Positions 9,890 to 22,168 of a DNA stretch of 64,000 bases are shown piece by piece; within the stretch, counting starts at the first letter, position 1; each line of letters begins with the position of its first letter. Below the pieces are notes generated by a model. The model ran no database searches, was not told the DNA's origin, and worked only from the letters and a program-made list of their open reading frames with translations. The stretch comes from Liquidambar formosana (Eukaryota > Streptophyta > Magnoliopsida > Saxifragales > Altingiaceae), in the NCBI GenBank assembly GCA_039720395.1, contig CM077831.1, forward strand, positions 14,748,982-14,812,981, written 5' to 3'. The position numbers and the translations under genes were made by a program.

Positions 9890-12064
9890 ATGCCACCAAA
9901 ACGTGGAAGACGTGGAAAAGAGACTTTTGGTCAAGAGTCTGGCCAAGAAGACAATCTGGAAATCCCAAGAGATAATTCTCCTAGGAATGAAAATATGGAA
10001 AGCCAACCGTTGGACCATGCAAATGTTGCCGATGAATTTATGGCTACTTTCAGGATGAATTTCGACACCATAATGCACGACATATCTCAGATGATGATGC
10101 AGCAAATGTCTCTTACTATGAAGACGTTTATTGAATCTAATCAGCAGATTAGTGAGAGTCTGAATAAAAATTCGGACAAACTGCTTAGTTACATGGTGGA
10201 AAAACTTGGGCCAGCATTTAAGAATAACGCTCATGAAAAATCCAATCAATACGGTTGAAAGGCCGAAGGGTCAAACAACTTCAGGTATGGGGACATACAC
10301 CTCTTGTCTAGGCAGGATCCTTTAGGGTCAAACCCACCAATGTTTCAGCCTGAAGAGCAGATCCCAACTTCAATCCATTTGGGGAGTCAATTCGGTCAAC
10401 CCAGACCGAATGTTGGAATAAATGGAGTTAAAGTAATGTGTTTTATGCCTTACCCGGGGGCCAAATTTATAATCCAATGCTGAATGACTCGTTTGACCCG
10501 AGTCGAAATAGTAATTTTATGCTGGGAAATCCAAATGATATTCCAATTAGAGTAAGCCGATCTATGGCTGGAAACTATGGGAGTTCAAATAAAGCCCTTT
10601 ATATATGTTGGTCAAGAAGACCTTACCCAGACCTTTCAAACTAATTTGAGGGACAATCCAAACAACTTCAAAGAAGAAATTGCCAATATCATTAAGGAGC
10701 AAATAGGAACAAGTTGGCCACCAATTAGAACAGTTTATAGTCGCCCTTATCCTGATTATATCGACCAGCTCCATGAATTCCCTAGAGGTTTCAAGTTCCC
10801 TGATTTCACATTGTTTTCAGGGGAAGATAAACAGTCAACCTTTGAACACGTTGGCCGATTCACGTGCCAATGTGGAGAAACAAGTAGCAGTGGTTATTTA
10901 AAATTAAGGCTGTTCCCAAGTTCTTTAACTGGTTGGGCCTTTAATTGGTACATTAACCTATCATTAGGGTCAATCACAACTTGGTAGGAAATGGAGTCTC
11001 TTTTCTATACTTATTTCTGCAAGGCTGAGACTGAAATCACGGTCGCTGATTTAGCCCGAATGTGCCAGGAACCTGGTGAAAGGGTTGATACTTTTGTCCA
11101 AAGGTTCCGTAATGCCCAATGTAGGTGTAGGTTGAACTTAGCACAATCTGATTGTGTCAAAATGGTGATTAGTGGACTTAATTTGGAGAATATGAAGAAA
11201 TTCATCGGTTAAGACTTCTTCGACCTAGGCCATCTTATGACCGCTATGTCCAAATACGAGAGAATTCTCGAAGAAGAAAATCAAAGAAGGGTTTCTTCAA
11301 GGGGAACTTATTATAGGAACCCAAATAGGGAAGTGGCTCAGATTGAAGCCATGGAAGAAAGTGAAGAAACCGAGGAAGAAATTGCCCTAGCCGAATTAAA
11401 CATTAATCGGCCTTATACATGCAGAGCCTTGGTAAAATCCAAGGTGCAAGAGTTAAAGCAAAATTTCCAGAGGAGACCAAATAATGGTAACCAAAATGGA
11501 AACAATTTTAGGGATAAGAAATATGATTTCGATCTCTCTAAAACAGAGCAGATATTCGACCTATTATTAAAAGATGGATAGATTAAGTTACCAGATGGGC
11601 ATAAAATTCCATCTGCTGAAGAAATGAAAGATAAAAAATACTGTAAATGGCATGACTGCTGGACACATCCAATAAATAGTTGAATTGTGTTGAGAGATGC
11701 TATTCAAAGGTTAATTAATAATGAAAAATTGAAATTCCCTCAGGATAAAGCTGTTCATCAGGTTGATGAAAACCCATTTCCTTTTGAGTTTCCAGTTAAT
11801 ATGGTTGTTTTGCAGGTGCATGATCCCGAAGTTTCAACCAAAGAGACAGAAAATGCTGGAAAGAAATCAGAAGATAAGGGAAAAGCTATTGTCTGGGCTC
11901 CACAACAGAAAAGTGAAGCAATAAAATCGATCTCGTTTATCCCTAGGATTGAGGGTGAGACTTATGCTTATTCTGGGAGGCTAGATTCTAGTACTATCAA
12001 GAGATGGACTAAAGTAGCAATAGAACATCTCAGTGACATTTATGGTCACCCAATTTATTGCTAA
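9890..12064 (+). pseudogene. Tat-lineage gag, broken
   Basis: The likely start is the ATG at 9890 (MPPKRGRRGK), 72 bp after the LTR. The Retrotrans_gag domain spans about 10780-11215: GYLKLRLFPSSLTGWAFNWY and CQEPGERVDTFVQRFRN are typical of plant gypsy Gag. A glutamate-rich segment (11340-11400) and a linker with LRDAIQRLI (11687) follow. Stops interrupt the frame at 10258, 10984, 11210, 11579, 11682 and 12062. Most correspond to CAA, CAG or CGA codons changed by a single C-to-T step. Gag would assemble the particle. This copy yields only fragments. Confidence 0.88.
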
Positions 12065-12109
12065 GGATGTTACAGCAAATTGGCAATGCCCTAGTATGAT
12101 CCTGAAAAT

Positions 12110-12838
12110 TTGAAGAAAGCTGTAATTGGAGATGTTGAAGTCTCCATTTATAGAGGTGAGTTACAAGTCAGAGGCCTTAATGAGGTCGAAGTTGCGAATG
12201 CTGCGGCCAGAAGGCCAAACAAATATAAACAAAAATTCAGGTCAAGTAGCCTGTATAAGGCTCGACTTAAAAAAGAAAAGATAATACAAGAAGAAAACGA
12301 AGAGTATGCTAGGAGTTTGAAGAAGGGTTATTGGAAGACTGATGATAGCAATAAAAGAATTCGACCTGATGAACATACAAAAGGTCAAGGTTTACAAATT
12401 ACTATGAGAAATGATTATCAAGCCAAAGGCAGTCAGGCCGATAAAATGAAAAGAGGTCAAGCATCCAGTTCTGGGACCGCTGAAGGTGACTTGTGTGACT
12501 TAATTAAGCCTAGAATGGTGAAGCCCAGGCCGACACAGCCAGAAAGGTGGGCTCAGGCACGTCACCCAAAATTCGATCAGCCCGAAATGACTTGGACCCA
12601 GAAAAGGAGGCTCTAAAGAATACAAGCTGAAGAAAAAAGGGAGCTGATTAAGAAAACTGGAGGATACCGGATTCGTGCTAATATTTGGAAACGTTTGGAG
12701 GCAATTGAGGAAAAAAGAAAGTCTCTTCAAGTAGCTATTGATAAGTGCAAGGAGGATGAAATCCTAGACACCGATGACTTTGACGCTGAGGATGATGACA
12801 CCATTCAGTTCTACTCTCTTCCACCTATTAGAGTTTAG
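12110..12838 (+). pseudogene. Gag-protease linker of the Tat-lineage element
   Basis: A continuing charged frame (KYKQKFRSSSLYKARLKKEK near 12220) with stops at 12614 and 12836. Both fit CAA/CAG to stop changes. There is no domain I can name, and position and frame tie it to the polyprotein. The acidic segment DTDDFDAEDDD near 12770 precedes the protease. Confidence 0.6.
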
Positions 12839-12844
12839 GTAGGT

Positions 12845-13549
12845 ATGGTTTTTATTTTACCTGCTGGTTTTAAGGCCAAAGAAGGTCAAACTTTGTCTTT
12901 TGATGATGCCGATGTTGGCTTTAAGGGAAAGCTCTCAATCAATAAAGTTTCAGAAACTCCAAATCTTTCTACTCAGACCGAGCTACCTAGTGAAAGCATT
13001 ACTTTTACCAAGCCCAGTGAGAACATGGCTAAACACTTGAAACCCTTATATATTAAAGCCCATTTTAATGGGAAACCAGTTTCAAGGGTTCTGGTAGATA
13101 ATGGAGCCTTTGTGAATATCATGCTAGTTTCGGTCATGAAGAAATTAGGAAAGACAGAAAAGGATCTATTACCTGCAGAAGTTTCGATAGTAAATTTCAT
13201 GGGTGGAGCTGTAAAACCTGAAGGAGTTATTCCTATGGAAGTTACTGTAGGAAATAAAACTAAAATGACGGCATTCTTCGTCATGAATTCGGCCTCGAAT
13301 CATAATGCATTATTAGGCCGTGATTGGATTCATGCAAATATGTGCGTCCCATCTTCACTTCATCAGTGCTTGATGATTTCGAATGGAGACAAGGCTGAGT
13401 TAGTTCAGGTCGACAGTCGTCCATTTGCTTTGACAAACAATTTTGCTGAGGCTGTTCTTTATGATAGGAATGTAAAGCCTTTGGAATTTTTAGGGTCTGA
13501 TAAATATGGCCGACCTCTTAAGGTCACTTCTCCAATATTAGATGGATGA
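12845..13549 (+). pseudogene. Tat-lineage aspartic protease region
   Basis: This 234-residue open segment holds the retropepsin signature VLVDNGAFVNIM (about residues 77-88), followed by the hydrophobic flap region and ALLGRDWIHA, the conserved LGRDW box typical of Tat-lineage proteases. The active-site Asp is present in D-N-G. The segment ends at a TGA that fits a CGA codon. The protease would cleave the polyprotein, but the copy has no continuous frame. Confidence 0.85.
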
Positions 13550-13722
13550 TGCCATATAAATTTGGTCTCCCAAGGGGCCGCACATGAAAATATAAGTGAT
13601 TAATGAATTTTGAAATTCAAGCATATCAAGAAGCAATGCAGAGAATAGAATTCTACATGGCTGAAATCAATTAATCGGCCAGCCTGGCCGATTGTGTTAG
13701 AGAAGATGCAGATGAAATCACT

Positions 13723-15181
13723 TTGGAAGAATTACAGCTAGAGCCTAGGAAGTTGAGTGATGAAAAAGCTCAAGTCATAGACCCTCTGCAAGAGGTAAAA
13801 CTATTAGGAGACTCAAAACCGATTTTTATTAATCAAAATTTACCAGAAAACTGGAAAGACAAATTAATCGGTTTGTTAAAAGATTTTAAGGATTGTTTTG
13901 CTTGGGATTATGATGAATTGCCTGGTTTAGACCGAAAATTGGTTGAGCATAAATTACCAATTAAAAAGGGATTTAAGCCATATAAACAACCTCCTAGGAG
14001 AATGGCTCTAGAAATTCAAAGTAAAAGAAGAGATAGAGAGATTATTAAAGGCCGGGTTCATTAGAACGGCCAAGTATGTGGAATGGCTTTCAAACATCGT
14101 TTCAGTGAAAACTAAGGGTGTGTATAGATTTTAAAAACTTAAATAAAGCCACTCCAACAGATGAGTACCCAATGCCTGTAGTTGACATGTTGGTCGATGT
14201 AGCCGTTGGATTCAAAGTCCTATCTTTTGTGGATGGTCATTCAGGCTATAATCAAATTTTTATAGCTGAGGATGATGTACAGAAAATAGCCTTCAGGTGC
14301 CCAGGTAGCATTGGAACTTTTGAATGGGTAGTAATGCCATTCGGCCTAAAAAATACTAGGGCAACTTACCAAAGGGCTATGAATTATATTTTCCATGATA
14401 TGATAGGAAAATTTATGGAAGTTTATATAGATGATGTGGTGGTTAAATCTTCAGATCTGGACATTCATATGACCGATCTAAGGAAGTCTTTTGAAAGAAT
14501 GCGTGCTCATAGTTTAAAAATGAATCCCTTAAAATGTGCTTTTGGTGTGTCTGCTGGGAATTTCTTGGGTTATCTTGTCCACCAAAGAGGATTGAAGTTG
14601 ACAAAAACAAAACAAAGGCAATTATTGATGCAAAACCACCATCTAATAAAAAAGAGCTTCAAAGATTTCTCGGTCAAGTTAATTTCTTGCGCCATTTTAT
14701 TTCTAATTGTGCAGGGTGAACCAAAGCCTTCTCCCCTCTACTGAAGATATGGGCGAAAGACGACTTCAAGTGGGACAGGCAGCATCAGGAAGCATTCAAC
14801 CAGCTAAAAGAATATCTTACAAGGCCACTGGTGTTAATGCCACCCAAGCAAGGAAAGCCCTTAAAATTGTATATATCGGCCACTGAAGAATCTATTGGAG
14901 CATTGTTGGCTCAAGATAGGAATGATGGACATGAGCAGGCCATTTATTTTCTTAGTAAACTGTTGAATGAGGTCGAGTGTAGATATACACCGATTGAAAA
15001 ACTTTGTTTGGCTTGGTACTTTTCATGTATTAAGTTAAGGTATTATATGTTACCTATTTTGGTTTATATAATATGTCAAACTGATGTGGTTAAGTACATG
15101 TTAAGTAGGCCGATTGTAAAAGGAAAAATTGCAAAATGGTCGTTAGTCCTTATTGAATTCTGTCTGCAATATATTCCCTAA
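13723..15181 (+). pseudogene. Tat-lineage reverse transcriptase and RNase H, broken
   Basis: The segments at 13723-14064 and 14118-14744 give the RT: an upstream FAWDYDELPGLD box, CIDFKNLNKATP, FVDGHSGYNQI, VMPFGLKNTRATYQRAM and the catalytic YIDDVVVKS. A frameshift near 14590 moves the frame into NKKELQRFLGQVNFLRHFI. The Ty3-type RNase H follows at 14831-15181 (LYISATEESIGALLAQD, then QAIYFLSKLLN). Stops and frameshifts prevent expression of a full enzyme. Confidence 0.93.
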
Positions 15182-15232
15182 AAAGCAGTCAAAGGCCAAG
15201 CACTAGCCGATTTTCTAGCAAGCCATCCCAAT

Positions 15233-15658
15233 TTGGGAGAAGTCCCTGAAATTTTGCCAACTATGGAGATTGGGTGCATCTCTTTGGTTCTATGGATCCT
15301 AATTTTTGATGGGTTTCGAATTGAGGAATTGGCCGGAGCAGGTGTAGTACTGGTATCCTCAACGAACAAAAGAACTCAATTTTCATTCAAATTAGATTTT
15401 GATTGTACAAACAATCAGGTCGAATATGAGGCTCTTGTTATCGGCCTCAGCCTATTAGTAGATTTAAATGTATCCAGTGTTCTTGTTATTAGGGATTCCC
15501 AGTTAATTTTGAAGCAATTATCTGGTGACTTCAAATGCATTAGTGATTCTCTGGTCGAATATAATAGGATTGCCAAGTATTTGTTAGGATTATCTGCTGA
15601 TGTTTTGATCAAATGTGTCCCAAGAAAAGAAAACAATGAAGCGAATGAACTAGCCTAG
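15233..15658 (+). pseudogene. Second, archaeal-type RNase H (aRNH) of the Tat lineage
   Basis: After the normal RNase H there is a further RNase H-like fold: ILIFDGFRIEELAGAGVVL, NNQVEYEALVIGL and VIRDSQLILKQLSG, containing the expected acidic residues D, E and D. A dual RNase H is a known mark of the Tat lineage. It supports the element's class. Confidence 0.88.
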
Positions 15659-15783
15659 ATAGCATCCGGATTGAAAATCCCTTCAAGCGTTCTTACCAGG
15701 ACGATCACTATAGAAAGAAGGCTAGAATCGTCCTTAAGAAATACATTCGGTCCTAATGAATTAATATTATCATTAGATGTTGC

Positions 15784-17038
15784 CTAGGATGATTGGAGAT
15801 TTCCAATCATAAAATTTTTACAGAATCCATCCATCCAAACCGAATATAAGATCAGGAAAAGGGCTTTAAAGTTTGTCATTTTAGATGATGAATTGTATAA
15901 AAAGAATGTGGATGGCCTTTTGAACTTATGCTTTTCTAAGTTCCGGGCAATGCAAGTCATGGCCGAAGTCCATGAGGGCATTTGTGGGGCACACCAAGAT
16001 GGTATTAAAATGAGATGGTTTTTAAGAAGGTATGGCTATTACTGGCCGAATATTATAAAAGATTGCTTAGAATATGCTAAAGGTTGTCAAGCCTGTCAAA
16101 TCCATGGGTCAATGCAGCATGCACCTGCAATAAAATTGCAATCCATAGTAAAGCCTTGGCCGTTCAGGGGATGGGCAATGGATGTAATTAGCAAAATATA
16201 CCCAGAATCGTCCAAAAGGGATGCCTTTATTTTAGTAGCAACCGATTACTTTACTAAATGGGTAGAAGCCATTCCCATGCCCTCGGTTTCTCAAGCCGAA
16301 GTGATAAAATGTATTAAAGAAAATATCATTCATAGATTCGATCTACCCCAGACTATTATTGCCGATCAGGGCACAGTATTTACTGGCAGTGAAGTAAGGG
16401 CATTTGCTAAGGAGTATGGTTTTGAAATCGTGCACTGAACACCCTACTATGCACAAGCTAATGGACAAGCCGAATCAACAAATAAGATTTTAAAGTTGAG
16501 TATAGAAAAAATGATTAAGGAAAATCCTCGAGCATGGCATGAATTACTTTCAGAAACGTTATAGGCTTACCGAAATTCTAAGAGAACTAGTATAGGTACC
16601 AACCCATTCGTCCTGACCTATGGGCATAATGCGATTTTGCCAATGGAAGTAACTATTCGATCTTTGAGAGTTGCTAAGCAAAACAATTTAAGTGTACAAG
16701 ATTATTATGATGCTATGTTAGTCGAATTAGACGATCTGGACGATGTTAGGCTACTAGCATTGGATCATTTACAAGACCGAAAGAGAAAAATAGAGAAAGC
16801 CTATGATAAGAAAGTTCGGCCTAAGGATTTTCTTGAAAATAAATTAGTTTGGAAAGCCATATTACCTATTGGTTTAAAAGATCCCAAGTACGGGAAGTGG
16901 TCTCCCAATTGGGAAGGTCCTTTTAAAATTTTCAAGGTATTAAAGGGTGGAGCTTATCACCTACAAACTTTGGATGGCGACATCCATGATCGGCCTATCA
17001 ATGGCCGATTTCTGAAAAAATATTATCCTGCAATTTAG
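15784..17038 (+). pseudogene. Tat-lineage integrase, broken
   Basis: At 15893-16438: the zinc-binding HHCC region (HEGICGAHQ ... CQACQ), then WAMDVI with the first catalytic Asp, ATDYFTKWVEA and IIADQGTVFTG with the second. A TGA at 16436 interrupts just before YYAQANGQAESTNK, which supplies the catalytic Glu. A further stop lies at 16562 within SETL*AYRN. The C-terminal part at 16637-17038 ends GRFLKKYYPAI, a standard Tat integrase C-terminus. All three catalytic acids can be read, so inactivation is by stops. Confidence 0.92.
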
Positions 17039-17289
17039 GAAAATGCCAAAATATTTGAGGAATACGAATGCAGATACAAATTTAAATCCACATTCAGAAG
17101 AAGGGTAAAAAGAAACATATATATATTCAAGGCCACATGACCGAATGTCAAAAGAAACAATTATAATCCATGCATGCGCAAGTTATCAACTCGACTTAAT
17201 GGCTGAGTTAAAAGAAACTGCTAAGATGAAAAATAAAGATTGTGCAGGGGCCATATGGCCAAATTACAATACTGGAATGTTAATGGCTA

Positions 17290-20200
17290 CATGTCAGCCA
17301 TGAAATAGATTGTTCAAGATATTAAGAGGAAACAGTAAGAAAGGGTTCAGCAAGGGAAAGTAATTGCTTGATGCTTGACCATTCAACTTCAAAAGCTTAA
17401 AGTTGATCCTCCAGATCTTTCTATCTCTGCTCCAGGGTTTCTTCTTGACATGAAAAGGACTCGTATTGTTCGGCCAATCCTTGTGCTTCACCAACTTTCT
17501 TAGAAAAAACTTGTGTGAGATCAGATTGAACAGACTCCACTTCCTTCAGCTTTTCTTTTGCATCTTTCAGTTGTTTCTCCAAGTCAGCAACCCTAGTTTG
17601 AAATTCCTATACTGTCTTCTGCCCTTCTTCAATCAAAGATTTCACATTTTCGACCTCTGTCATGGCCGTTTGAATCTTAGACTGTAGATCCATCATGTGA
17701 TTCAGAAGTTTCCTATTTTGGGTTGCTTCATTCTTGGTAGAAGAAAAGGAGAGGCAAAGTATAGAAATTTTCTCTTCAAAAGATTAAAGGTTAGCAGCCA
17801 GCCCGGGAGTGGTATTGGAATCGAACAGTATGATTTTTATGGCGGTCTTGATTTTGTCAACTTGGGAAAAGATGGAAGCTACGGGGATAGTGGAGATTGT
17901 TTTCAAAAGCTTTTTTGCTTTCTGAACATCTGGGCCTTTGGAGAGGCTAGATGTAGTTGAGGAGAGAGGAGATTCGGCCAATCTAGGCTTCAAAAAAGAA
18001 CGAAGCTTTTCAAGAGAGGCCATTGCTGTGGTATATTTATCTTCAGAAGATGAAGGGGTTGATACAGTAGGAGCTATAGCAGGAACTGTAGAAATTGTTT
18101 TTTCTGGCATAGAGGGTAGCTGAGTTGTATTTTCTGAAGGATCAGGCAAAATAATAATTTCATCCTGGTCATCAGAATCGGACTCATGAAAGTCTAAATC
18201 TTCGGCCTTGGAATGTTAAGGGCTGGAGGCTGGTTTGGAGATAGAAGAGGAAGAAATAGGCACAGAGGCCGAGCCAAACCCTTTTTGGGATAAAAAGGCA
18301 AAAATTTCGCCCATTCCACCTGCCTTGGGCTTCTTATTTCGGCCAGTTGTAGCTGTGGAGGTTTTTGGTCAACCCCTTTTCTTGGTTTGGCTTTCAGTGG
18401 CTTGATGTCCAGTCTCCACTGTCTTTGGCTTGGCAGCTTTCTTGGCCTGACCTCCAATGGCCTGGGTTTCGGTCTCCGCTAGCTTTGGTTTGGCAGTTGA
18501 GGACTTCACCAGAGCAGCACTTTTGGATTTGCCAGGCTGAGTCCTTAAAAGCTCTTCCTCATCCTCAAACAGGAGTTCAGGTAAAGGAGCTAGAAACCGA
18601 TGTTCATAGGAAGGAGCATCTGCAGAGTACAAAAAGTCAAAATACTCTAATAAAATTTTTAAACAAAAAATGGGTAAGAGAGATACCTATAGAAAAAGTT
18701 GATATGGGCCAGGTTACCCATTGAAATCTGTTAAGTTCTTTTTTAGTGGCACGTCTCCTTGCCTAAGTAACTTCATTGGGCGAGGATAAAGCTAAAGAAG
18801 GTTCGACTAAATCGGCTATGGCAAAGTTGGTAGAAGGAGTATATGGTCGATTTTTCTTCAACCATTTTTCAAACTTCATATAAAATGTGGGACCTGACAC
18901 CACCCTTTTTCCTTTGTTCTTTGCCATATATTCATCGAATTGTTTTTATTTTATATTTAGTACGGCTCTATCTATTTTATCAACCATTACCCACATGTCT
19001 TCCCCAGGAATCCATTTGATATTATAGAATTTTTCATAAGTTAATACAGACTGGTAAGCTGAATATTGTTTAACAGGGATACCTTTTTGGGTTTTCTTTT
19101 TGCTCTTCCCAGTCTTTGTGGCCTGCGATGGAAGTCTGTCAGTACCACCATTACTAGAATCGGACGAGTCATCAGCAGCTTCATGTGTAAAAAGTTGGTT
19201 AAAAGCCTTTGCTGGGTCCATCAATCTACTCTTTCTGATGTAATTCCCTCAGAAGGTAGTGAAGTCATCAAACATAGACAGCTTGTATCGAAAGGAAGAA
19301 ATTTCCAAATCTTTCTTCAAGATTTTGAAGATAACATCAACACTGTCCACTTCATCGATGTCTTGAATAACAAGTCGATTCAGGAAATCAGAGTTTAGGC
19401 TGTATGTTAAAGGAAAAGGAATAGATTGATGAAGGCCGAATTGCCTAGAGACAAATTGGGGGCAGTAGATTTCTACTCCACAACGATTATTTTCAGAATT
19501 TTCTAAGACTAAGTCTATGATGAAGGTTTTTGTGGATTAATACACTGCTCCAGAAAGATTTCAACACCGACTGGGGAGCATCAAAAGTAGATACGGCCAG
19601 TACCATTGTGGTCCGCATCTCAATGGGAAAAATGGGTAAAATTGCTTAGGAGTCCGATTATTACACGAATATAAAAAAATAAAACAATCCTTGAAAGAAT
19701 GAGGGTTGTGAGAAAAGTCAATGAAGTTGTACCCAAGAGAAGGAACATCCTGGTGAGATTCACAGGCAGGACTCACTTCTAGGGAATAGGCATGGAGCTA
19801 AATCTGAAGCATCTAAAGGGGACCACCTCCACAGTTGGAAATAAGAAGACAAAAGATTGAATAGGCCCCTGTAAAGGCTTGAAAGGACTAAAGGTCCCAA
19901 AGCAGCCTTGGAACCTCTAGCCAAGTAAATGGCTAATTTCAAATCAGCCTTGACAATCTTAAAAGATGGAGAGCAAAAAAGGCATTTACAAATCCAGAAA
20001 AGAAGGAAGGCAACATACTCAGTTTCCTCAATTTCGCCCTCCGTTTTCATATAGAGGTTGAGGAAGTTGGTGTAAGATGTGCTTTTCTTGTCAAAAGAAA
20101 TTGAGTCATCAAACTCAGGGATCTCGGCCAAGGCATTGATCCATTTTCCATTAGGTCGAAGGCCGAAGAGAACAGCTAAATCTAGGAGTGTGGGGGTCAT

Positions 20201-20640
20201 CATCCCAAAATTGAAATGAAAAGAATTAGTGGAGACCGACCAGAAGCATAAGGCTGATGATAAAATTTCTTTAGTAATGAGAATTTAGAATTTAGATAAG
20301 TGAAGAATTTTATAGATTCCCAATTCATGCCATTCGTTAGCCTTAACAGCAACTATTCTATCAAACCATGAAAGCCAATTCTTTTGTCTGTTTGGCCAGC
20401 AACGAACAGATTTGGAAAAAGAAGAATTGATATTGCATTTGGGGTTTTCGAAAACAAAGAGGTTTTGGGAAAATAGAAGAGTAGGACCCGGTGGCTTCAA
20501 CAGAGGAGAACACAGGGCCTAAAGTGTAGGAGTTGTTGATAGGGATTAGTACCTTAGGGATGGCCACCGTCGGATCAGTCGCTGTGAACTCTGCCAAACG
20601 AGACTTGCCGGCGATTTCACTAGGCGCGGATTCTACCATT
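17290..20640 (-). pseudogene. Antisense plant mobile domain / coiled-coil gene inside the gypsy element
   Basis: Reading opposite to pol, from 20639: an N-terminal serine/proline-rich part, then WLSWFDRIVAVKANEWHELGIYKI (20285-20500), then MMTPTLLDLAVLFGLRPNGK (from 20203) and further plant-mobile-domain (PMD) residues to about 19770. A low-complexity part with KPK and ETQA-like repeats follows (18369-18632), then a serine/threonine-rich region (17784-18149), then a heptad-like coiled coil (VENVKSLIEEGQKTV, VADLEKQLKDAKEKLKEVES) at about 17300-17690. Frameshifts and stops (three in the coiled coil, all TAG/TAA where CAG/CAA fits) show decay. Antisense frames in the 3' region are known for Tat elements such as Grande. 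The PMD family is known from plant genes and retrotransposons. Function here is unknown. Confidence 0.8.
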
Positions 20641-21118
20641 TTAGAAAGGAAGACGCAGGTTAGGAGAGTGACGAGGCTGTGAACTGAAGAAAGGCGCTAG
20701 CAGAAGACTCAGGGATGGCGGAGAAGAAGACCCCAAATGAAAGAAAGGAGTGAGCAGATCACCGGAGAAGGGAAACCCTGGGAAGAAGAGCTTTGGTTCG
20801 TAAAGGAGATGAAGAAGTTGTGTTTCAAAAGGATTCTAAGGGGTTTTTGGCGCTTTTAGGAGAAATGGAAAAGGCGTTTTGGAAGAGACGTTCCCTCGGG
20901 AACAGTAAGCGATACGGCGCTATTATTAGCAATTCAGTGCCGTCAGTTGAGGGACTAATTAAAAGAGGAACACGTGTCTCTATTACTAAGGCTTAGGGTA
21001 TGGACACGTGTCACTAGAAAAGATGAATCCTAATACCCTTTTCTTGCCTCTGTCAAGTATGGTGAAAGACCGATTTGTAGAAATTGGTACATTTTACCAG
21101 AAAATTAATCTGTTAAAA

Positions 21119-21130
21119 TGTGGGGGGCAA
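21119..21130 (+). promoter_or_regulatory. Polypurine tract of the Tat-lineage element
   Basis: TGTGGGGGGCAA lies immediately before the 3' LTR, as required for plus-strand DNA priming. Confidence 0.85.
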
Positions 21131-21832
21131 TGTTTACACCCTAAAAATCGGCCTCAGCATGGTTGGACGAACTTCAACCCTTGCATCTTGAACAGTGTTA
21201 GGTCGATTTCGTTGAATCGAGTTACCATTATACGTTGAAGCAAATTATGGTTATATCTCAGCCCGAAGAGTTTTCAAAATTCGGTTAGATGAGGCCGAAT
21301 CTGTGAAGCACCGCGAAGTAGTTATTGAATTGCACGTTCGAAAGCAGTTATTATTGTGGGATCATGGGCAATTATAAGAACGTGGCAGTTTTGGAAGCTT
21401 GTAGTTCGCCATTACGGGCAGTTGGTAGGCGAATTTCAGGGAAGAAGTTGGAGTTGTAAGCGTATAAAAGTGGCAGACCAGTCATTTGAAGGGGCCTTCA
21501 ACATCAATCAACAAACTAGTTTTCAAGAACTTTATCTTTTCATTTTCTTTTAGAATTCTAGGATTTTAAACCCAGAAACGTGTGCTCCTTTCTAGTCAAA
21601 GGCGTGTGCACCCCTTTGTCTATCATTGTAATTCCAGAAATTGATCAATGAAAATGGCTTCCTCCATGGTAAGCATTTCTTTTTAGTTTCTGTTATTATT
21701 CTGTTTATCTCAGTTACTTGTCACAGTAAAGTCCTTGAGCCCATTCAAAGCAAGGTAGAACCCGCAATTCGTCACAGTTTAGTGGTTGGCACACTCGCGC
21801 AACCCAATCCCCAGAATCGAAATTTTTGAGGA

Positions 21833-21836
<4 letters not shown>
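21131..21836 (+). repeat. 3' LTR of the Tat-lineage element
   Basis: 706 bp, colinear without indels and about 95-96% identical by eye to the 5' LTR. TATAAAA at 21463-21469. It is preceded by the polypurine tract TGGGGGGCAA and followed by an (AT)n run. Confidence 0.95.

Positions 21837-21882
<46 letters not shown>
21837..21882. repeat. (AT)n microsatellite
   Basis: An uninterrupted AT run next to the 3' LTR. A shorter AT run at 9099-9111 flanks the 5' LTR, so the gypsy element landed in this microsatellite. Confidence 0.95.
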
Positions 21883-21884
<2 letters not shown>

Positions 21885-22168
21885 ATATCTTGGTGTTTTA
21901 AAATGATTATTTTGTGCGGATATTATATGTAAATTCATATTTCTATTTTGTTTGATTTTAGGGATTTATTTTTAATGCCCATTTGTTTGCTGTCCAGGTA
22001 CGGTCCATGTCCTCTTCTTCTTCGTCTTCTTCGTCTTACAGATTTCTCTTTTATTTGATTTTAGGGTCTTTTATTCTAACCGATTTCTCTTATTTAATTT
22101 TAGGATCTTTGTTTCAGCTTACTTTTTAGGGTTTTGGTTGGATAAAGAGCTTTGTGATCAAAGCTTGG
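21883..22168 (+). promoter_or_regulatory. Leader region of the RPA12-like gene
   Basis: TCTTCTTC-rich stretches and several TTTTAGGGT motifs precede the first candidate ATG at 22169. This is typical of plant 5' untranslated leaders. Any promoter further up is now 12.7 kb away, before the gypsy insertion. Confidence 0.45.

Larger units (their letters stand above)
9112..21836 (+). mobile_element. Ty3/gypsy Tat-lineage retrotransposon with antisense cargo gene (12.7 kb)
   Basis: Complete structure: 706-bp LTRs (9112-9817 and 21131-21836), gag, protease, RT, RNase H, a second archaeal-type RNase H, integrase, a 4-kb region with an antisense gene, and a polypurine tract. RT before integrase marks Ty3/gypsy. 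The extra RNase H after the first and the long 3' region with antisense frames mark the Tat lineage (Ogre, Retand, Grande group). Flanks are AT repeats, so the ATATA target duplication is compatible but not diagnostic. The LTRs differ at roughly 30 of 706 positions by eye, mostly transitions, so the insertion is old. Pol has many stops, mostly CAA/CAG/CGA turned into stops. Confidence 0.95.
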
